DNA of 44,029 nt from Levilactobacillus wangkuiensis (lineage in GTDB: Bacteria; Bacillota; Bacilli; Lactobacillales; Lactobacillaceae), in contig NZ_BOLM01000021.1 in the NCBI RefSeq assembly GCF_016861605.1, positions 1-44,029 of the forward strand, given 5' to 3'. Shown here piece after piece: positions 10,112 to 19,469 of this stretch. The position numbers and the translations under genes are program-made. Positions within the stretch are counted from its first letter, which is position 1. Every line of letters starts with the position of its first letter. The notes beneath the pieces are model-generated. The model searched no databases, had not been told where the DNA came from, and saw nothing but the letters and a program-made list of their open reading frames with translations.

Positions 10112-13100
10112 TTAAGCCTGTTCTTTGGGTTCTTTGTCGTCCGCCTTTGGTTTCGTGGTGACTTCCACAATGTCTCTGAGGGCCGCCATGAACTGTTGCA
10201 CCTGCGGCAACCAGTCGTTGACCGTCATCTTCGGTTGGATGACTAACTTCACGTGGAGGCGGTCATCGGTAATGCCGACCGTCGCCTTCAGATCCGTAGC
10301 TGCTAAGGCCTTGAAGACATCCTCACCGCCCAGAATATTGGTCCCACGCTTAGAAATCGTGACAAAAACATCCCCGTTGACGCGGCGAATCTTATCGACT
10401 AAGGCTAAATCCGCCGCCAGTTTCAATTGACCAATCGTCAGCAGTTGACTGACGGCGTCCGGGTAGTCCCCGAACCGGTCGATGAGGTCCGCTTGAATCT
10501 CACTGACCTCATCGTCATTCTCCAATTGGCGAATGCGTTTGTACATTTCAATCTTCTGTTGTTCGTCTTCGATGTAGTCGCTGGGCAGGTAAGCCTCAAC
10601 ACCCAGTTCGACCGTGGTATCGGTCTTCGGCTGCGTTTGCTGCCCACGCTTCTTCGCAACGGCTTCACTTAACATTTGCGTGTATAAGTCATACCCGACG
10701 GAATTGATGAAGCCATGTTGTTGCTTACCAAGCAAATTACCGGCACCACGAATAGATAGGTCCCGCATCGCAATCTTGAAACCGGAACCCAATTCGGTGA
10801 AGTCCTTGATGGCCTCCAGCCGCTTTTCACTGACCTCGGTCAAGACCTTATTTGGCTTGTACGTGAAGTAGGCGTAAGCCACCCGGTTGCTCCGGCCAAT
10901 TCGGCCCCGCAACTGGTACAGCTGTGACAGACCCATCCGGTCCGCATTTTCGACGAATAACGTGTTGGCGTTAGGAATATCAATCCCGGTTTCGATGATG
11001 GTCGTCGTGACCAGCACGTCGTACTCCCCTCGCAGAAAGTCAAAGAGGACCCCTTCAAGCTGGGCCTCCGTCATCTTCCCGTGAATGTAGCCAACCCGGG
11101 CTTCTGGGACCAGGGATTGCACCTGACCGACCGTCTTTTCAATGTCATCCACCCGGTTGTGCAGGTAGAAGACTTGGCCGCCCCGTTGCATTTCCCGGCG
11201 AATCCCGTCCTGAATCGCACCCGCGTTTTGTTCCATCACGTAGGTCTGAATCGGGAACCGGTTGGCCGGTGGCGTTTCGATCACTGATAGGTCCCGCACA
11301 CCCAGCATGGACATGTGGAGCGTCCGGGGGATGGGGGTCGCCGTCAGCGTTAAGACGTCCACGTTGGCCTTTAATTCCTTCAATCGTTCCTTATGCTTAA
11401 CCCCAAATCGCTGTTCCTCATCGACCAGGACCAGGCCTAGATTCTTAAACTTCACGTCCTGTGAGAGCAACCGGTGAGTGCCCACCACGATATCCAGCTG
11501 ACCGCTCTCCAAATCCTTGATGGACTGGTGGATCTGCTTGGTCGTCCGGAACCGCGAAAACATTTCGACATTAATCGGATAACCCTCGAATCGACTGACC
11601 ATGGTGTCGTAATGCTGTTGCGCCAAAATGGTTGTTGGGACCAGGAAGGCCACTTGTTTGCCCGCTTCGACCGCCTTAAAGGCCGCCCGCAAGGCGACTT
11701 CGGTCTTCCCGTAACCCACGTCACCGACTAGTAAGCGATCCATTGGCCGGGGTTTTTCCATGTCGTGCTTGACCTCTTCAATGGTCCGGAGTTGGTCAGG
11801 CGTTTCGGCATACGGAAAATCGTTTTCAAAGTCCGTCTGCAGACTGTCATCGACGGGGAAGGCAAAACCCTTTTCAGCCGCCCGCTTGGCATAGAGGTCG
11901 ACCAGCTCGTCCGCAATATCCTCAATTTTAGCCGCGACTTTTCGCTTGGTCTTGGCCCACTCGGAGCCGCCCAGTTTGTTGATACGAGGCTTCTTGTCTT
12001 CTGAGGAAACGTACTTTTGAATCAGATTTAACTGGGTGACCGGAATAAACAACTGCGCGTTGTCCTGGTAATCGATGGTCATGTAGTCCTGATGGACCCC
12101 ATCGACTGTCAGCGTCTGCATCCCGATGAACTTCCCAATCCCGTGGTTGACGTGCACGACGTAATCGCCGGGCTTCAAGTCGGTATAACTCTTCAGCCGT
12201 TCGGCGTTCGCCATAGTCTGCCGCCGGGCTCGTTTCTTCGTGATTTTCTGGAACATTTCGGCTTCCGTGATGATCACCAGGTTGGCCTCGGGCAGTTCAA
12301 ACCCGGTGCGCAACCGCTCGGGCACCAGTTGGGTCAGATTAGGCTGGAGGTTGGCAGACTTAGTCAAGACGACCTTGATTTCAAAATCGTCCAACGTTTG
12401 TTCAATCTTTTCCAACCGTTCCTCGTCTTGAACCAGGAGCACGACCGTCTGGTTTTGCTTCTGCCAGCGGTCGATTTCCGTTTTCATCACGGGGAGTTGC
12501 CCAAAGAACTGTTGCATGGCGCGGGTCGTGATGTTGGTGATGGCTTGGAACCGCAAGCTCCCCATCCCCTTCTGGAACAGGGCCAGCATCAGCTGCGCGT
12601 GTTTATCTTCCTTCACAATGGGGCGCAGTTCGCCGCCAAAAATCTGTTGTGCAAAAATCTGGTGGTGGCTCAACTTATCGGTGGCCCAATTGGCTTCATC
12701 CTCTAATAATTGCCGTTCGGCGTCCTGTAAACGCGAATAGTCCCCGAACAACGCCAATCCATCAGCCGGTAAGTAGTCCAGCAATTGATTGTGTTCTGGG
12801 AATAAATAATCCGCAAACTCCATTAGCTGGGGATCGACGGACCCTTTTTTCAGGCCATCGATCAGCGGTTGGACCTGATTCGTCAGACTCGTGGCCGCAT
12901 CCGCTGCCAATTTACCAGCCTGCTTGGTCAGTTCCGCCGTCAGGGCTGCCGCACCCGCCGTCCGTTCCGCCGCCGTTAAAATGAAATCGGTCGCGGGCAA
13001 GACTTCAACCGTCTCAGCATTTTCGATACTGCGTTGGGTCGCCGGGTCAAAGTAACGGAGCGAATCGACCTCGGTATCAAAGAAGTCCAGTCGAACCGGA

Positions 13101-13663
13101 TAATCGGCCGCCAGCGGGTAAATGTCCACGATGGACCCCCGCACGGCGAAGTCCCCGGGGCCAGCCACCAATTTCTGGTGGGCATAACCCATAGCAAACA
13201 ACCGTTGTTGCAGGTCTTCCAGGTCAAAGTCGTCGCCGACCTTAACGGTAAACCGAGCCGCCGCGAAGTTGGCTGGTGCCGGTAAGAACCGTCGAAGTCC
13301 GGACAGCGCCGTCACAATCACGACGGGATGGTCGCTCTGCAGGGCCCGTAAGGCATCGATCCGTGATGACCGGTACTCGGGCGAGCTGGTCGCCACTTCC
13401 GCCGCCAATAACTCTTCTACTGGAAATTCAAATAACTCGTCGTCCCTGAGCAGGTTCGCCAGGTCATCGACGAGTTGGCCCGCGTGATAGAGCGTATCCG
13501 TCACGTAGACGATTGATCGTTGTTGATCATGGAGCAGGCTGGCGATGAATAAAGTCTCGGCAGAACCGTTAAGTCCGGTCACCAGTTGGCGTTGACCGGG
13601 CGCTAACGTCCGCTTAATGTCTTTAAACTGCGTCGTCTGCGTCATAAATGCTTCTAAATTCAC
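10112..13663 (-). CDS. mfd: Transcription-repair coupling factor Mfd
   Basis: DNA translocase that removes stalled RNA polymerase at lesions and recruits UvrA. The 1183-residue product has the UvrB-like N-terminal part, the RNA-polymerase-interacting CarD-like domain (GDYVVHVNHGIGKFIGM, about 500), and RecG-like motor motifs: Walker A VGDVGYGKTEVA, DEEQ box (LVDEEQRFGVKHKE), TATPIPRTLHMSM, and QLRGRIGRS. A TRCF domain closes the protein, followed by a Lys/Glu-rich tail. The GTG at 13663 has AGGAAG seven bases upstream, whereas the ATG six codons later has no site, so GTG is chosen. It starts 16 bases after pth. Confidence 0.97.
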   Translation of the reverse strand: MNLEAFMTQTTQFKDIKRTLAPGQRQLVTGLNGSAETLFIASLLHDQQRSIVYVTDTLYHAGQLVDDLANLLRDDELFEFPVEELLAAEVATSSPEYRSSRIDALRALQSDHPVVIVTALSGLRRFLPAPANFAAARFTVKVGDDFDLEDLQQRLFAMGYAHQKLVAGPGDFAVRGSIVDIYPLAADYPVRLDFFDTEVDSLRYFDPATQRSIENAETVEVLPATDFILTAAERTAGAAALTAELTKQAGKLAADAATSLTNQVQPLIDGLKKGSVDPQLMEFADYLFPEHNQLLDYLPADGLALFGDYSRLQDAERQLLEDEANWATDKLSHHQIFAQQIFGGELRPIVKEDKHAQLMLALFQKGMGSLRFQAITNITTRAMQQFFGQLPVMKTEIDRWQKQNQTVVLLVQDEERLEKIEQTLDDFEIKVVLTKSANLQPNLTQLVPERLRTGFELPEANLVIITEAEMFQKITKKRARRQTMANAERLKSYTDLKPGDYVVHVNHGIGKFIGMQTLTVDGVHQDYMTIDYQDNAQLFIPVTQLNLIQKYVSSEDKKPRINKLGGSEWAKTKRKVAAKIEDIADELVDLYAKRAAEKGFAFPVDDSLQTDFENDFPYAETPDQLRTIEEVKHDMEKPRPMDRLLVGDVGYGKTEVALRAAFKAVEAGKQVAFLVPTTILAQQHYDTMVSRFEGYPINVEMFSRFRTTKQIHQSIKDLESGQLDIVVGTHRLLSQDVKFKNLGLVLVDEEQRFGVKHKERLKELKANVDVLTLTATPIPRTLHMSMLGVRDLSVIETPPANRFPIQTYVMEQNAGAIQDGIRREMQRGGQVFYLHNRVDDIEKTVGQVQSLVPEARVGYIHGKMTEAQLEGVLFDFLRGEYDVLVTTTIIETGIDIPNANTLFVENADRMGLSQLYQLRGRIGRSNRVAYAYFTYKPNKVLTEVSEKRLEAIKDFTELGSGFKIAMRDLSIRGAGNLLGKQQHGFINSVGYDLYTQMLSEAVAKKRGQQTQPKTDTTVELGVEAYLPSDYIEDEQQKIEMYKRIRQLENDDEVSEIQADLIDRFGDYPDAVSQLLTIGQLKLAADLALVDKIRRVNGDVFVTISKRGTNILGGEDVFKALAATDLKATVGITDDRLHVKLVIQPKMTVNDWLPQVQQFMAALRDIVEVTTKPKADDKEPKEQA

Positions 13664-13679
13664 GCGATAACTTCCTATC

Positions 13680-14237
13680 CTAGTTGTACAGGTTCATCAA
13701 CTGAGTAAATTCGGTTCCCTTTAACCAGTCGTCCAATGCTGCAACAGCCTTATCCGTTGCCTGGTTGAAGAGGGGTTGTTGGTCCTTGGTAAATTTACCC
13801 AAGACATAGTCAACCACGGTGTGTTGTTCGGGATGGGCGATACCGACCCGTAACCGGGCAAATTTTTCGGTCGAGACGTGGGCGATGATGCTCTTGATGC
13901 CGTTGTGACCCCCAGCAGAGCCGTGATCCCGTAAGCGAATTCGGCCCAATGGCAGATCCATGTCGTCGTGGACCACGATGATGTCTGCCACGTCGATCTT
14001 AAAGTAGTTCATGATGGGATGAACGGCCCGGCCAGATTCATTCATGAACGTCGTGGGCTTAACGACTAACACTTTTTCACCGTTAACCATACCGCTGCCG
14101 TACTTGGCGTCCATCTTCCGCGTCGTCAGGTCAATGCCGTGTTCCTTGGCAAAGGCGTCGACAACCATGAAACCGGTGTTGTGCCGCGTACCATCATACT
14201 GGGGACCAATGTTTCCTAAACCAACAATCATTTTCAT
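13680..14237 (-). CDS. pth: Peptidyl-tRNA hydrolase
   Basis: Releases tRNA from prematurely dropped peptidyl-tRNA. The 185-residue product starts MKMIVGLGNIGPQYDGTRHN with catalytic His19, followed by KPTTFMNESG, HDDMDLPLG and GSAGGHNGIKSI, all family signatures. GGGAG stands about 12 bases before the first ATG, with a second ATG two codons on. First gene of the pth-mfd-flippase-rqcP unit; its leader contains a terminator-like hairpin (see 14287-14326). Confidence 0.96.
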   Translation of the reverse strand: MKMIVGLGNIGPQYDGTRHNTGFMVVDAFAKEHGIDLTTRKMDAKYGSGMVNGEKVLVVKPTTFMNESGRAVHPIMNYFKIDVADIIVVHDDMDLPLGRIRLRDHGSAGGHNGIKSIIAHVSTEKFARLRVGIAHPEQHTVVDYVLGKFTKDQQPLFNQATDKAVAALDDWLKGTEFTQLMNLYN

Positions 14238-14286
14238 TTTTAAAATTTTCTCCCTTAAAGCTGTGTATTCCGAGCTAGAGACAAAA

Positions 14287-14364
14287 GAGCTGGACGGGAG
14301 CCATTGCTCCCCGTTCAGCCGCTCAGGTTATCTTTTTGTGTCAAACTTACCATCTGTCAGTATA
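14287..14364 (-). promoter_or_regulatory. pth promoter region and leader hairpin
   Basis: On the minus strand TGCTATACT (-10 at 14359-14364, extended by TG) should start transcription near 14352. The roughly 115-base leader then contains a long hairpin: about 15 pairs between 14287-14301 and 14305-14326 with a small bulge, followed on the minus strand by TCTTTTGTC. This resembles an intrinsic terminator placed before the first gene. It could be an attenuator, or a terminator for plus-strand readthrough. No T-box or ribosomal-protein leader signature was recognised. Confidence 0.5.
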
Positions 14365-14597
14365 GCATAGTCCCCCCTGAACTTCACGCATCCAGCCCGG
14401 TTTCGCAACGGTTTACCACGCCACGCCTGACGAGACTGCCAGTGATCGATTATCTTGTTCACGATAGGTGACCACTCCCCCGTTAATCTCGCTTTCTCTA
14501 GTCTCTCAGTGACCGGCCCCGTTCACCCGAAAATGCCCCGGCACAATCACTGCCGCTAGGTCCGGTGAAACACTAACCGTCTCGCCCCCGTTTCGGT

Positions 14598-14733
14598 AAA
14601 CTTTCACATTTATTTTCCTTCATTAAATCGCGCGAAATTCCAGTGTGACCGTTTTTACCCGTTTTCCATGTGAAAGTTTTCAGGCGCTTTCACGATTCAC
14701 GACCACGCCAGTTTAACGAGCTTGTGAAAGTTT
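14598..14733. repeat. Four TGTGAAAG boxes upstream of ldh
   Basis: The motif occurs at 14598-14609 (reverse), 14668-14679 (forward), 14686-14693 (reverse, shorter) and 14722-14733 (forward). The first two form a perfect 10-bp inverted repeat (ACTTTCACAT/ATGTGAAAGT) about 58 bases apart; the second and third form GTGAAAG-N9-CTTTCAC. The boxes resemble half-sites of the redox repressor Rex (TTGTGAA). The rest of 14365-14954 has no convincing gene: the open frame at 14670-14948 lacks a ribosome site. Confidence 0.5.
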
Positions 14734-14954
14734 TTCGCTGTCACCGGCGGCAGACCGGCTATTCTTTAACGCATTGGTCGAGTGGCTGGTTGCGTTATTC
14801 ACGTAAGGATTGCTCAGTCAAGCAATCAGCCAGCATCTTAAATACAAATATCGCTATACCGGGATTTACCAGTACTTTACACGGGTCATCTCCCCCACTC
14901 CTTTGCCCAAATTCACGAGTGCTTTTCCACAAATTGGTCAGTCACTGAAAAGAT

Positions 14955-14972
14955 AAATGATATTTTTCACAA
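14955..14972. promoter_or_regulatory. Candidate Rex operator before ldh
   Basis: The 18 bases AAATGATATTTTTCACAA share the right half TTCACAA with the Rex consensus TTGTGAAATATTTCACAA and keep TGA in the left half, about 14 matches of 18. The site lies 18 bases upstream of the likely ldh -35. Rex commonly controls fermentation genes, including ldh, in Firmicutes according to NADH/NAD+. Match is by eye only. Confidence 0.4.
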
Positions 14973-14989
14973 AATTTTGGCTCACGCAA

Positions 14990-15018
14990 TGGCTTTCATC
15001 CTTTTAACATGGTATACT
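14990..15018 (+). promoter_or_regulatory. ldh promoter
   Basis: A TATACT -10 (15013-15018) in an extended TGG context, with a weak TGGCTT -35 (14990-14995) 17 bases upstream. Transcription should start near 15025, giving a leader of about 50 bases. Confidence 0.6.
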
Positions 15019-15046
15019 AACTCACGGGTATTATTGCGTACCTTGA

Positions 15047-16033
<987 letters not shown>

Positions 16034-16052
16034 GCTTTAGCTTAAATTTTCG

Positions 16053-16086
16053 AATCGTCGTTCCCTTGCGGAGCGGCGATTTTTTT
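16053..16086 (+). terminator. Terminator after ldh
   Basis: A 12-bp stem (16053-16064 with 16069-16080, including G-U pairs) is followed by seven T. A small palindrome TAAGCTTTAGCTTA precedes it at 16031-16044. Confidence 0.85.
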
Positions 16087-16595
16087 GTACCCATTTTTTT
16101 GACGCCACCCATGCTGGCAAAAGCTGAGATTGGCTTAACGCGGTCTGCCGTGGCTTTTGCATAAGCGCATGCGTGTACAATGATTAGGTCAAAATAATGC
16201 CTCAATTGTTCCTTGACGATTTACTCACTGACTATTTTAATTCATTACGAAGAAGAATCCCGTTAAATCGGCGTTTATCTAGTGTTCAAGACTAGATGTA
16301 CACAATTAAGTTAGTTGCAATGGACTCACCCAATTTTATTTAGGGCACCCTTACCTTTAAAAATCGTCAATCTGTGACTGTGGTCTATTAATCAATTAAT
16401 GGTCAACCGCCCGGAATAACCACGCCTGAAATTTTTTTAATTCTTTTAGATGCTGATATGAAAGTAATGTAACCGTTAACATTAATGCTTCTACGTTGCG
16501 ATTTAAGGTAGTTTGAAGTAAGCTTGGGGTATGCTATTGGTGATAGTTAAGCATGACGACTTTTCCTCCACTGGCTATTTTAGGAGGTCACACCT
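16087..16595. other. Gene-free region before the L,D-transpeptidase
   Basis: About 500 AT-rich bases without a convincing gene; the minus-strand frame at 15999-16205 overlaps ldh and has no ribosome site. The promoter of the following gene should lie near its right end, where GGTATGCTAT at about 16526-16535 is a possible -10 without a clear -35. No strong hairpin was seen. Confidence 0.4.
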
Positions 16596-17984
16596 ATGAA
16601 AAAGAAAAACGCCTTCGTGATTGGCATCGTTACCGCTGCTGTAGCGGTCGGTGCCATTTACGTGGGACAAGCCTTACACTATTCTTCAGCTCAGGTCTTC
16701 TTCAAGGACACTGAGATTGCCGGCGTCAACGTCGGTGGGAGCACGGCGAGCCAAGCGGCCACCAAGTTAAAAGCGGCTCTGAAGGATCAGCAGTACACGT
16801 TAAAAGACGGCAGCAAGACCGTCACCACGATCAAAACGAACCAGGTCGACTTGAAGGTCACGTCACAGTCGGCCCTCAAGCAGCTCATCAGTAAACAAAA
16901 CGTTTGGAGCTGGCCCGTTCACGTGACGACCGCCACGGCAGATAGCATTGCGCTCAACGCCAGTGACGAGAATCAAGAAAGTGTCCAAACTTTGGCCACT
17001 AAGATTGCGACCAAAGCGAACAAGACGCGGACGGCTGCTAAGGACGCCACGTTCAGTTACCAAGATGGTTCTTGGGCTGTGACCAAGGAACAAAAGGGTA
17101 ATCAACTGGACACTGACAAGTTAGCCAAGTCCATCACGACGGCCATTGAACAGGGATCGACGACAATCAACGTTGCCGGCGATTACATTCAGCCTAAGGT
17201 CACGACCACTTCTGCATCATTTAAGGCGGCTAAGACCAAGGCCACGGCCATCACCCAACAAACTTACGTCTACAAGCTCAGTGGTCACAAGATCACGGTC
17301 CCTAGCGAAACGTTAGCTAGCTGGGTCACCTTTAAGGGCGGTCAGTTGGCAACGGATGACGCTGCCATCAAGACTTACCTGACTAAGTTAAGTACAAAAT
17401 ATGGTACCATTCATAAGACACGGACATTTAAGTCCACTAAGCGCGGAACGGTTAAAGTTCCTGCCGGTCTGTATGGCTGGAGCATCAAGGTGAAAACCGA
17501 GACGCCAGCGCTTAGCAAACTGGTTCTGGCCGGTAAAGGCATGGATCGCACCCCTGCTATTCAAGGGAGCGGCTACCACAATAACGGCACAGACATTGGC
17601 AAGTCTTACGTTGAAGTTGATAAAGTCAATCAGCACATGTGGGTTTATAAAAATGGAAAAGTCGTCGTTTCTACTGACGTTGTAACCGGATTACCAACCA
17701 CGGCGCACCATACGCCTGATGGAGCTTGGGTCATCTGGAGTAAGCAACGGAACACCACATTACGAGGTCAAAACGATAACGGTTCCAGTTACGCATCCAA
17801 GGTTAAGTACTGGATGCCAATCGATGATACCGGTGTCGGGATTCATGATTCGCCATGGCAACCACAGTACGGTGGGACCTGGTACAAGGCACACGGCTCA
17901 CACGGCTGTGTGAACACGCCACCTTCCAAGATTGCGTCCGTCTTTGCGAACGTGAAGGTCGGGACCCCCGTTCTGGTCTTCTAA
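16596..17984 (+). CDS. Membrane-anchored L,D-transpeptidase (YkuD) with peptidoglycan-binding domains
   Basis: Acts outside the membrane, making 3-3 cross-links or attaching proteins in peptidoglycan. The 462-residue product has an N-terminal membrane anchor (about 7-27), two PG-binding-4 type repeats (about 30-320, each with a VAGVNVGG-like or related stretch and many Thr/Lys), and a C-terminal YkuD domain from about 335. The catalytic motif is HGSHGCVN with Cys438, preceded by GVGIHDSPW. An AGGAGG site stands 8 bases before the ATG. It is monocistronic: a terminator follows that is shared with the convergent small gene at 18044-18160. Confidence 0.93.
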   Translation: MKKKNAFVIGIVTAAVAVGAIYVGQALHYSSAQVFFKDTEIAGVNVGGSTASQAATKLKAALKDQQYTLKDGSKTVTTIKTNQVDLKVTSQSALKQLISKQNVWSWPVHVTTATADSIALNASDENQESVQTLATKIATKANKTRTAAKDATFSYQDGSWAVTKEQKGNQLDTDKLAKSITTAIEQGSTTINVAGDYIQPKVTTTSASFKAAKTKATAITQQTYVYKLSGHKITVPSETLASWVTFKGGQLATDDAAIKTYLTKLSTKYGTIHKTRTFKSTKRGTVKVPAGLYGWSIKVKTETPALSKLVLAGKGMDRTPAIQGSGYHNNGTDIGKSYVEVDKVNQHMWVYKNGKVVVSTDVVTGLPTTAHHTPDGAWVIWSKQRNTTLRGQNDNGSSYASKVKYWMPIDDTGVGIHDSPWQPQYGGTWYKAHGSHGCVNTPPSKIASVFANVKVGTPVLVF

Positions 17985-17993
17985 TGGAAATCT

Positions 17994-18033
17994 AAAAAAG
18001 TTGCGTTCACCCTTAACGGTGACGCAACTTTTT
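17994..18033. terminator. Bidirectional terminator
   Basis: A long stem (AAAAAGTTGCGTTCACC paired with its complement, 17995-18033) flanked by A on the left and T on the right, so it can stop both the L,D-transpeptidase transcript and that of the convergent small peptide gene. Confidence 0.9.
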
Positions 18034-18043
18034 ATTTGGTCGT

Positions 18044-18160
18044 TTAGAAAATCATGCCGATAGCCAACAAGACCAAGATCGCCACGAAGGCCGCTAGGGT
18101 CCAGTAAAGCCACTTCTTCGTGATAATTGGCTTGTTATCGGGATCATCTGTATTCTTCAC
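18044..18160 (-). CDS. 38-residue single-pass membrane peptide
   Basis: A short gene: GTG at 18160 with AAGGAGG 8 bases upstream, ending with TAA at 18044. The peptide has a charged front (KNTDDPDNKPIITKKW) and one membrane helix (about residues 19-38, LYWTLAAFVAILVLLAIG), ending directly after it. No known family is recognised. Support comes from the good ribosome site, a likely promoter (TGGTAAAAT at 18192-18200 on the minus strand), the strong terminator just after the stop, and the typical membrane-peptide composition. It is convergent to the L,D-transpeptidase and divergent from cbpA. A role at the membrane is all that can be inferred. Confidence 0.72.
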   Translation of the reverse strand: MKNTDDPDNKPIITKKWLYWTLAAFVAILVLLAIGMIF

Positions 18161-18191
18161 GAGTCCACCCTCCTTAACCACGCTTTCTTTT

Positions 18192-18269
18192 ATTTTACCA
18201 CGAAATTCCCCGAAAATTGCTACCCGTTGGCGGGTGAAATATGGTATTATTAGAAGAGATTATTAGAAG
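18192..18269. promoter_or_regulatory. Divergent promoter region, small peptide gene / cbpA
   Basis: Minus strand: -10 TAAAAT (18192-18197) with TG extension. Plus strand: TGGTATTAT (-10 at 18245-18250). Between them is the inverted repeat ACCCG-TTGG-CGGGT (18222-18235). The cbpA leader has a direct repeat ATTATTAGAAG at 18246-18256 and 18259-18269, the second overlapping a TTAGAA/TTCTAA inverted repeat (18263-18276). Confidence 0.45.
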
Positions 18270-18295
18270 TTTCTAATTTTAGGAGGTCATCTGCT

Positions 18296-18937
18296 ATGCT
18301 GCTTAAATCCCTAGTGAAACCGAAAGAACGCTTAGTTACGGTTCGCGAGGACGTCACCTTGGAACAAGCCTTAAAGGTCTTGGAAGACTCGGGCTATCGA
18401 TGTGTGCCGATTCTAGATGAAACGGGGCAAATTTTCCGGGGGAACATCTACAAAATGCATATCTATCGCCACAAGTCTCGCGGCGGCGACATGCAGCTCC
18501 CAGTGACATCACTGCTGAAAAATGCCACGAAGTTTATTTCCGTTAACGCGGCCTTCTTCAACGTGTTCTTCTCCATCAAGGACCTGCCTTACATCGCGGT
18601 GTTAGACGACAAGAATGCCTTCTATGGTATCTTGACGCATACCCGGTTGATGGACATGCTGTCACAATCCTGGAACGTGAACATTGGTAGTTACGTGATC
18701 ACCGTCGTTTCAGCCGGTGAACGTGGTGACTTGGCTGGGATGGCCAAAATCATCACCAAGTACACGTCAATTGCCAGTGTCATCAGCCTGGACGCCCAGG
18801 AAGGCGAACTGGTTCACCGGACCATGTTCACTCTTCCCGCTGAAGTTGACGAAGAAAAGCTTGATCGGATTGTCAAAGCACTGGAACGCAAAGAATTCCA
18901 CGTTCCTGAAATTGAAGATCTGCGTCACGAAAACTAG
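18296..18937 (+). CDS. cbpA: CBS/ACT-domain protein, c-di-AMP-binding CbpA type
   Basis: A soluble 213-residue protein with two CBS motifs (about 1-60 and 70-130; YRCVPILDETGQIFRGNIYK and LPYIAVLDDKNAFYGILTH) and a C-terminal ACT-like domain (about 138-213). This layout is that of the Listeria-type CbpA proteins that bind cyclic di-AMP, a second messenger for osmolyte and wall control; binding here is inferred from family likeness. TTAGGAGG precedes the ATG by about 8 bases. It is monocistronic, with its own terminator. Confidence 0.85.
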   Translation: MLLKSLVKPKERLVTVREDVTLEQALKVLEDSGYRCVPILDETGQIFRGNIYKMHIYRHKSRGGDMQLPVTSLLKNATKFISVNAAFFNVFFSIKDLPYIAVLDDKNAFYGILTHTRLMDMLSQSWNVNIGSYVITVVSAGERGDLAGMAKIITKYTSIASVISLDAQEGELVHRTMFTLPAEVDEEKLDRIVKALERKEFHVPEIEDLRHEN

Positions 18938-18943
18938 CTCTTT

Positions 18944-18977
18944 TAGACCCGCGGCATTTGCCGGTGGGTCTATTTTT
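18944..18977 (+). terminator. Terminator after cbpA
   Basis: A 12-bp stem (TAGACCC.CGGC paired with GCCG.TGGGTCTA) with an ATTT loop, followed by six T. Confidence 0.85.
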
Positions 18978-18983
18978 TACACG

Positions 18984-19026
18984 AAAAAACGGTCACCCAC
19001 AAACCAACTGTGCGTGACCGTTTTTT
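18984..19026. terminator. Terminator after mazF
   Basis: Stem AAAAAACGGTCAC.CACA with TGTG.GTGACCGTTTTTT; A and T runs on both sides allow termination in both directions. On the minus strand it ends the acpS-alr-mazEF transcript. Confidence 0.88.
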
Positions 19027-19053
19027 GACGTGCATGACTGCTATGTACTAAAT

Positions 19054-19434
19054 CTACTTCGCTTTTTTCTTACGCGCCTTGTCCACCAAGCCGATACTCG
19101 TTGCAAGGGCAGCATCTACTGCCGCCATGGTCTTGACATCCAAATGGGTCACCTGGTCTTTCAACCGTTGTTTATCAATTGTCCGAATTTGCTCAAGCAA
19201 AATGACGGAATCCCGCTCAATTCCGGTTCGTTCAGCCGAGATGCCCACGTGTGTTGGCATCTTTGGTTTCTCGATCCGAGCGGTGATTGCCGCCACGATT
19301 ACGGTCGGACTATAGTGGTTCCCCACGTTGTTTTGGATGATTAACACGGGGCGCATGCCACCTTGCTCCGAACCAACGACTGGTGATAGGTCGGCGAAGA
19401 AAACGTCACCGCGTTTGACTTCAACACGGGCCAT
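19054..19434 (-). CDS. mazF: MazF/NdoA-type endoribonuclease toxin
   Basis: Sequence-specific mRNA ribonuclease of the PemK/MazF family. The 126-residue product has the family start [31 protein letters not shown], the later [12 protein letters not shown] and the THVGI segment, and ends in a Lys-rich tail (KARKKKAK) longer than usual. In Bacillus the homologue sits downstream of alr and cuts UACAU; the cutting site here is unknown. It begins 35 bases after the small upstream gene, and GGGGATGG stands a few bases before the ATG. Likely co-transcribed with acpS-alr. Confidence 0.93.
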   Translation of the reverse strand: MARVEVKRGDVFFADLSPVVGSEQGGMRPVLIIQNNVGNHYSPTVIVAAITARIEKPKMPTHVGISAERTGIERDSVILLEQIRTIDKQRLKDQVTHLDVKTMAAVDAALATSIGLVDKARKKKAK

Positions 19435-19469
19435 GGGCCGCCATCCCCTATCTGATTAGATTTTAGTTC

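Noticed and set aside
12092-12706. 204-codon open frame on the plus strand
   Set aside because: It lies wholly inside mfd on the opposite strand, has no ribosome site, and encodes no recognisable motif.
14670-14948. 92-codon open frame upstream of ldh
   Set aside because: No ribosome site and an unlikely composition; the start falls inside the TGTGAAAG repeat array.
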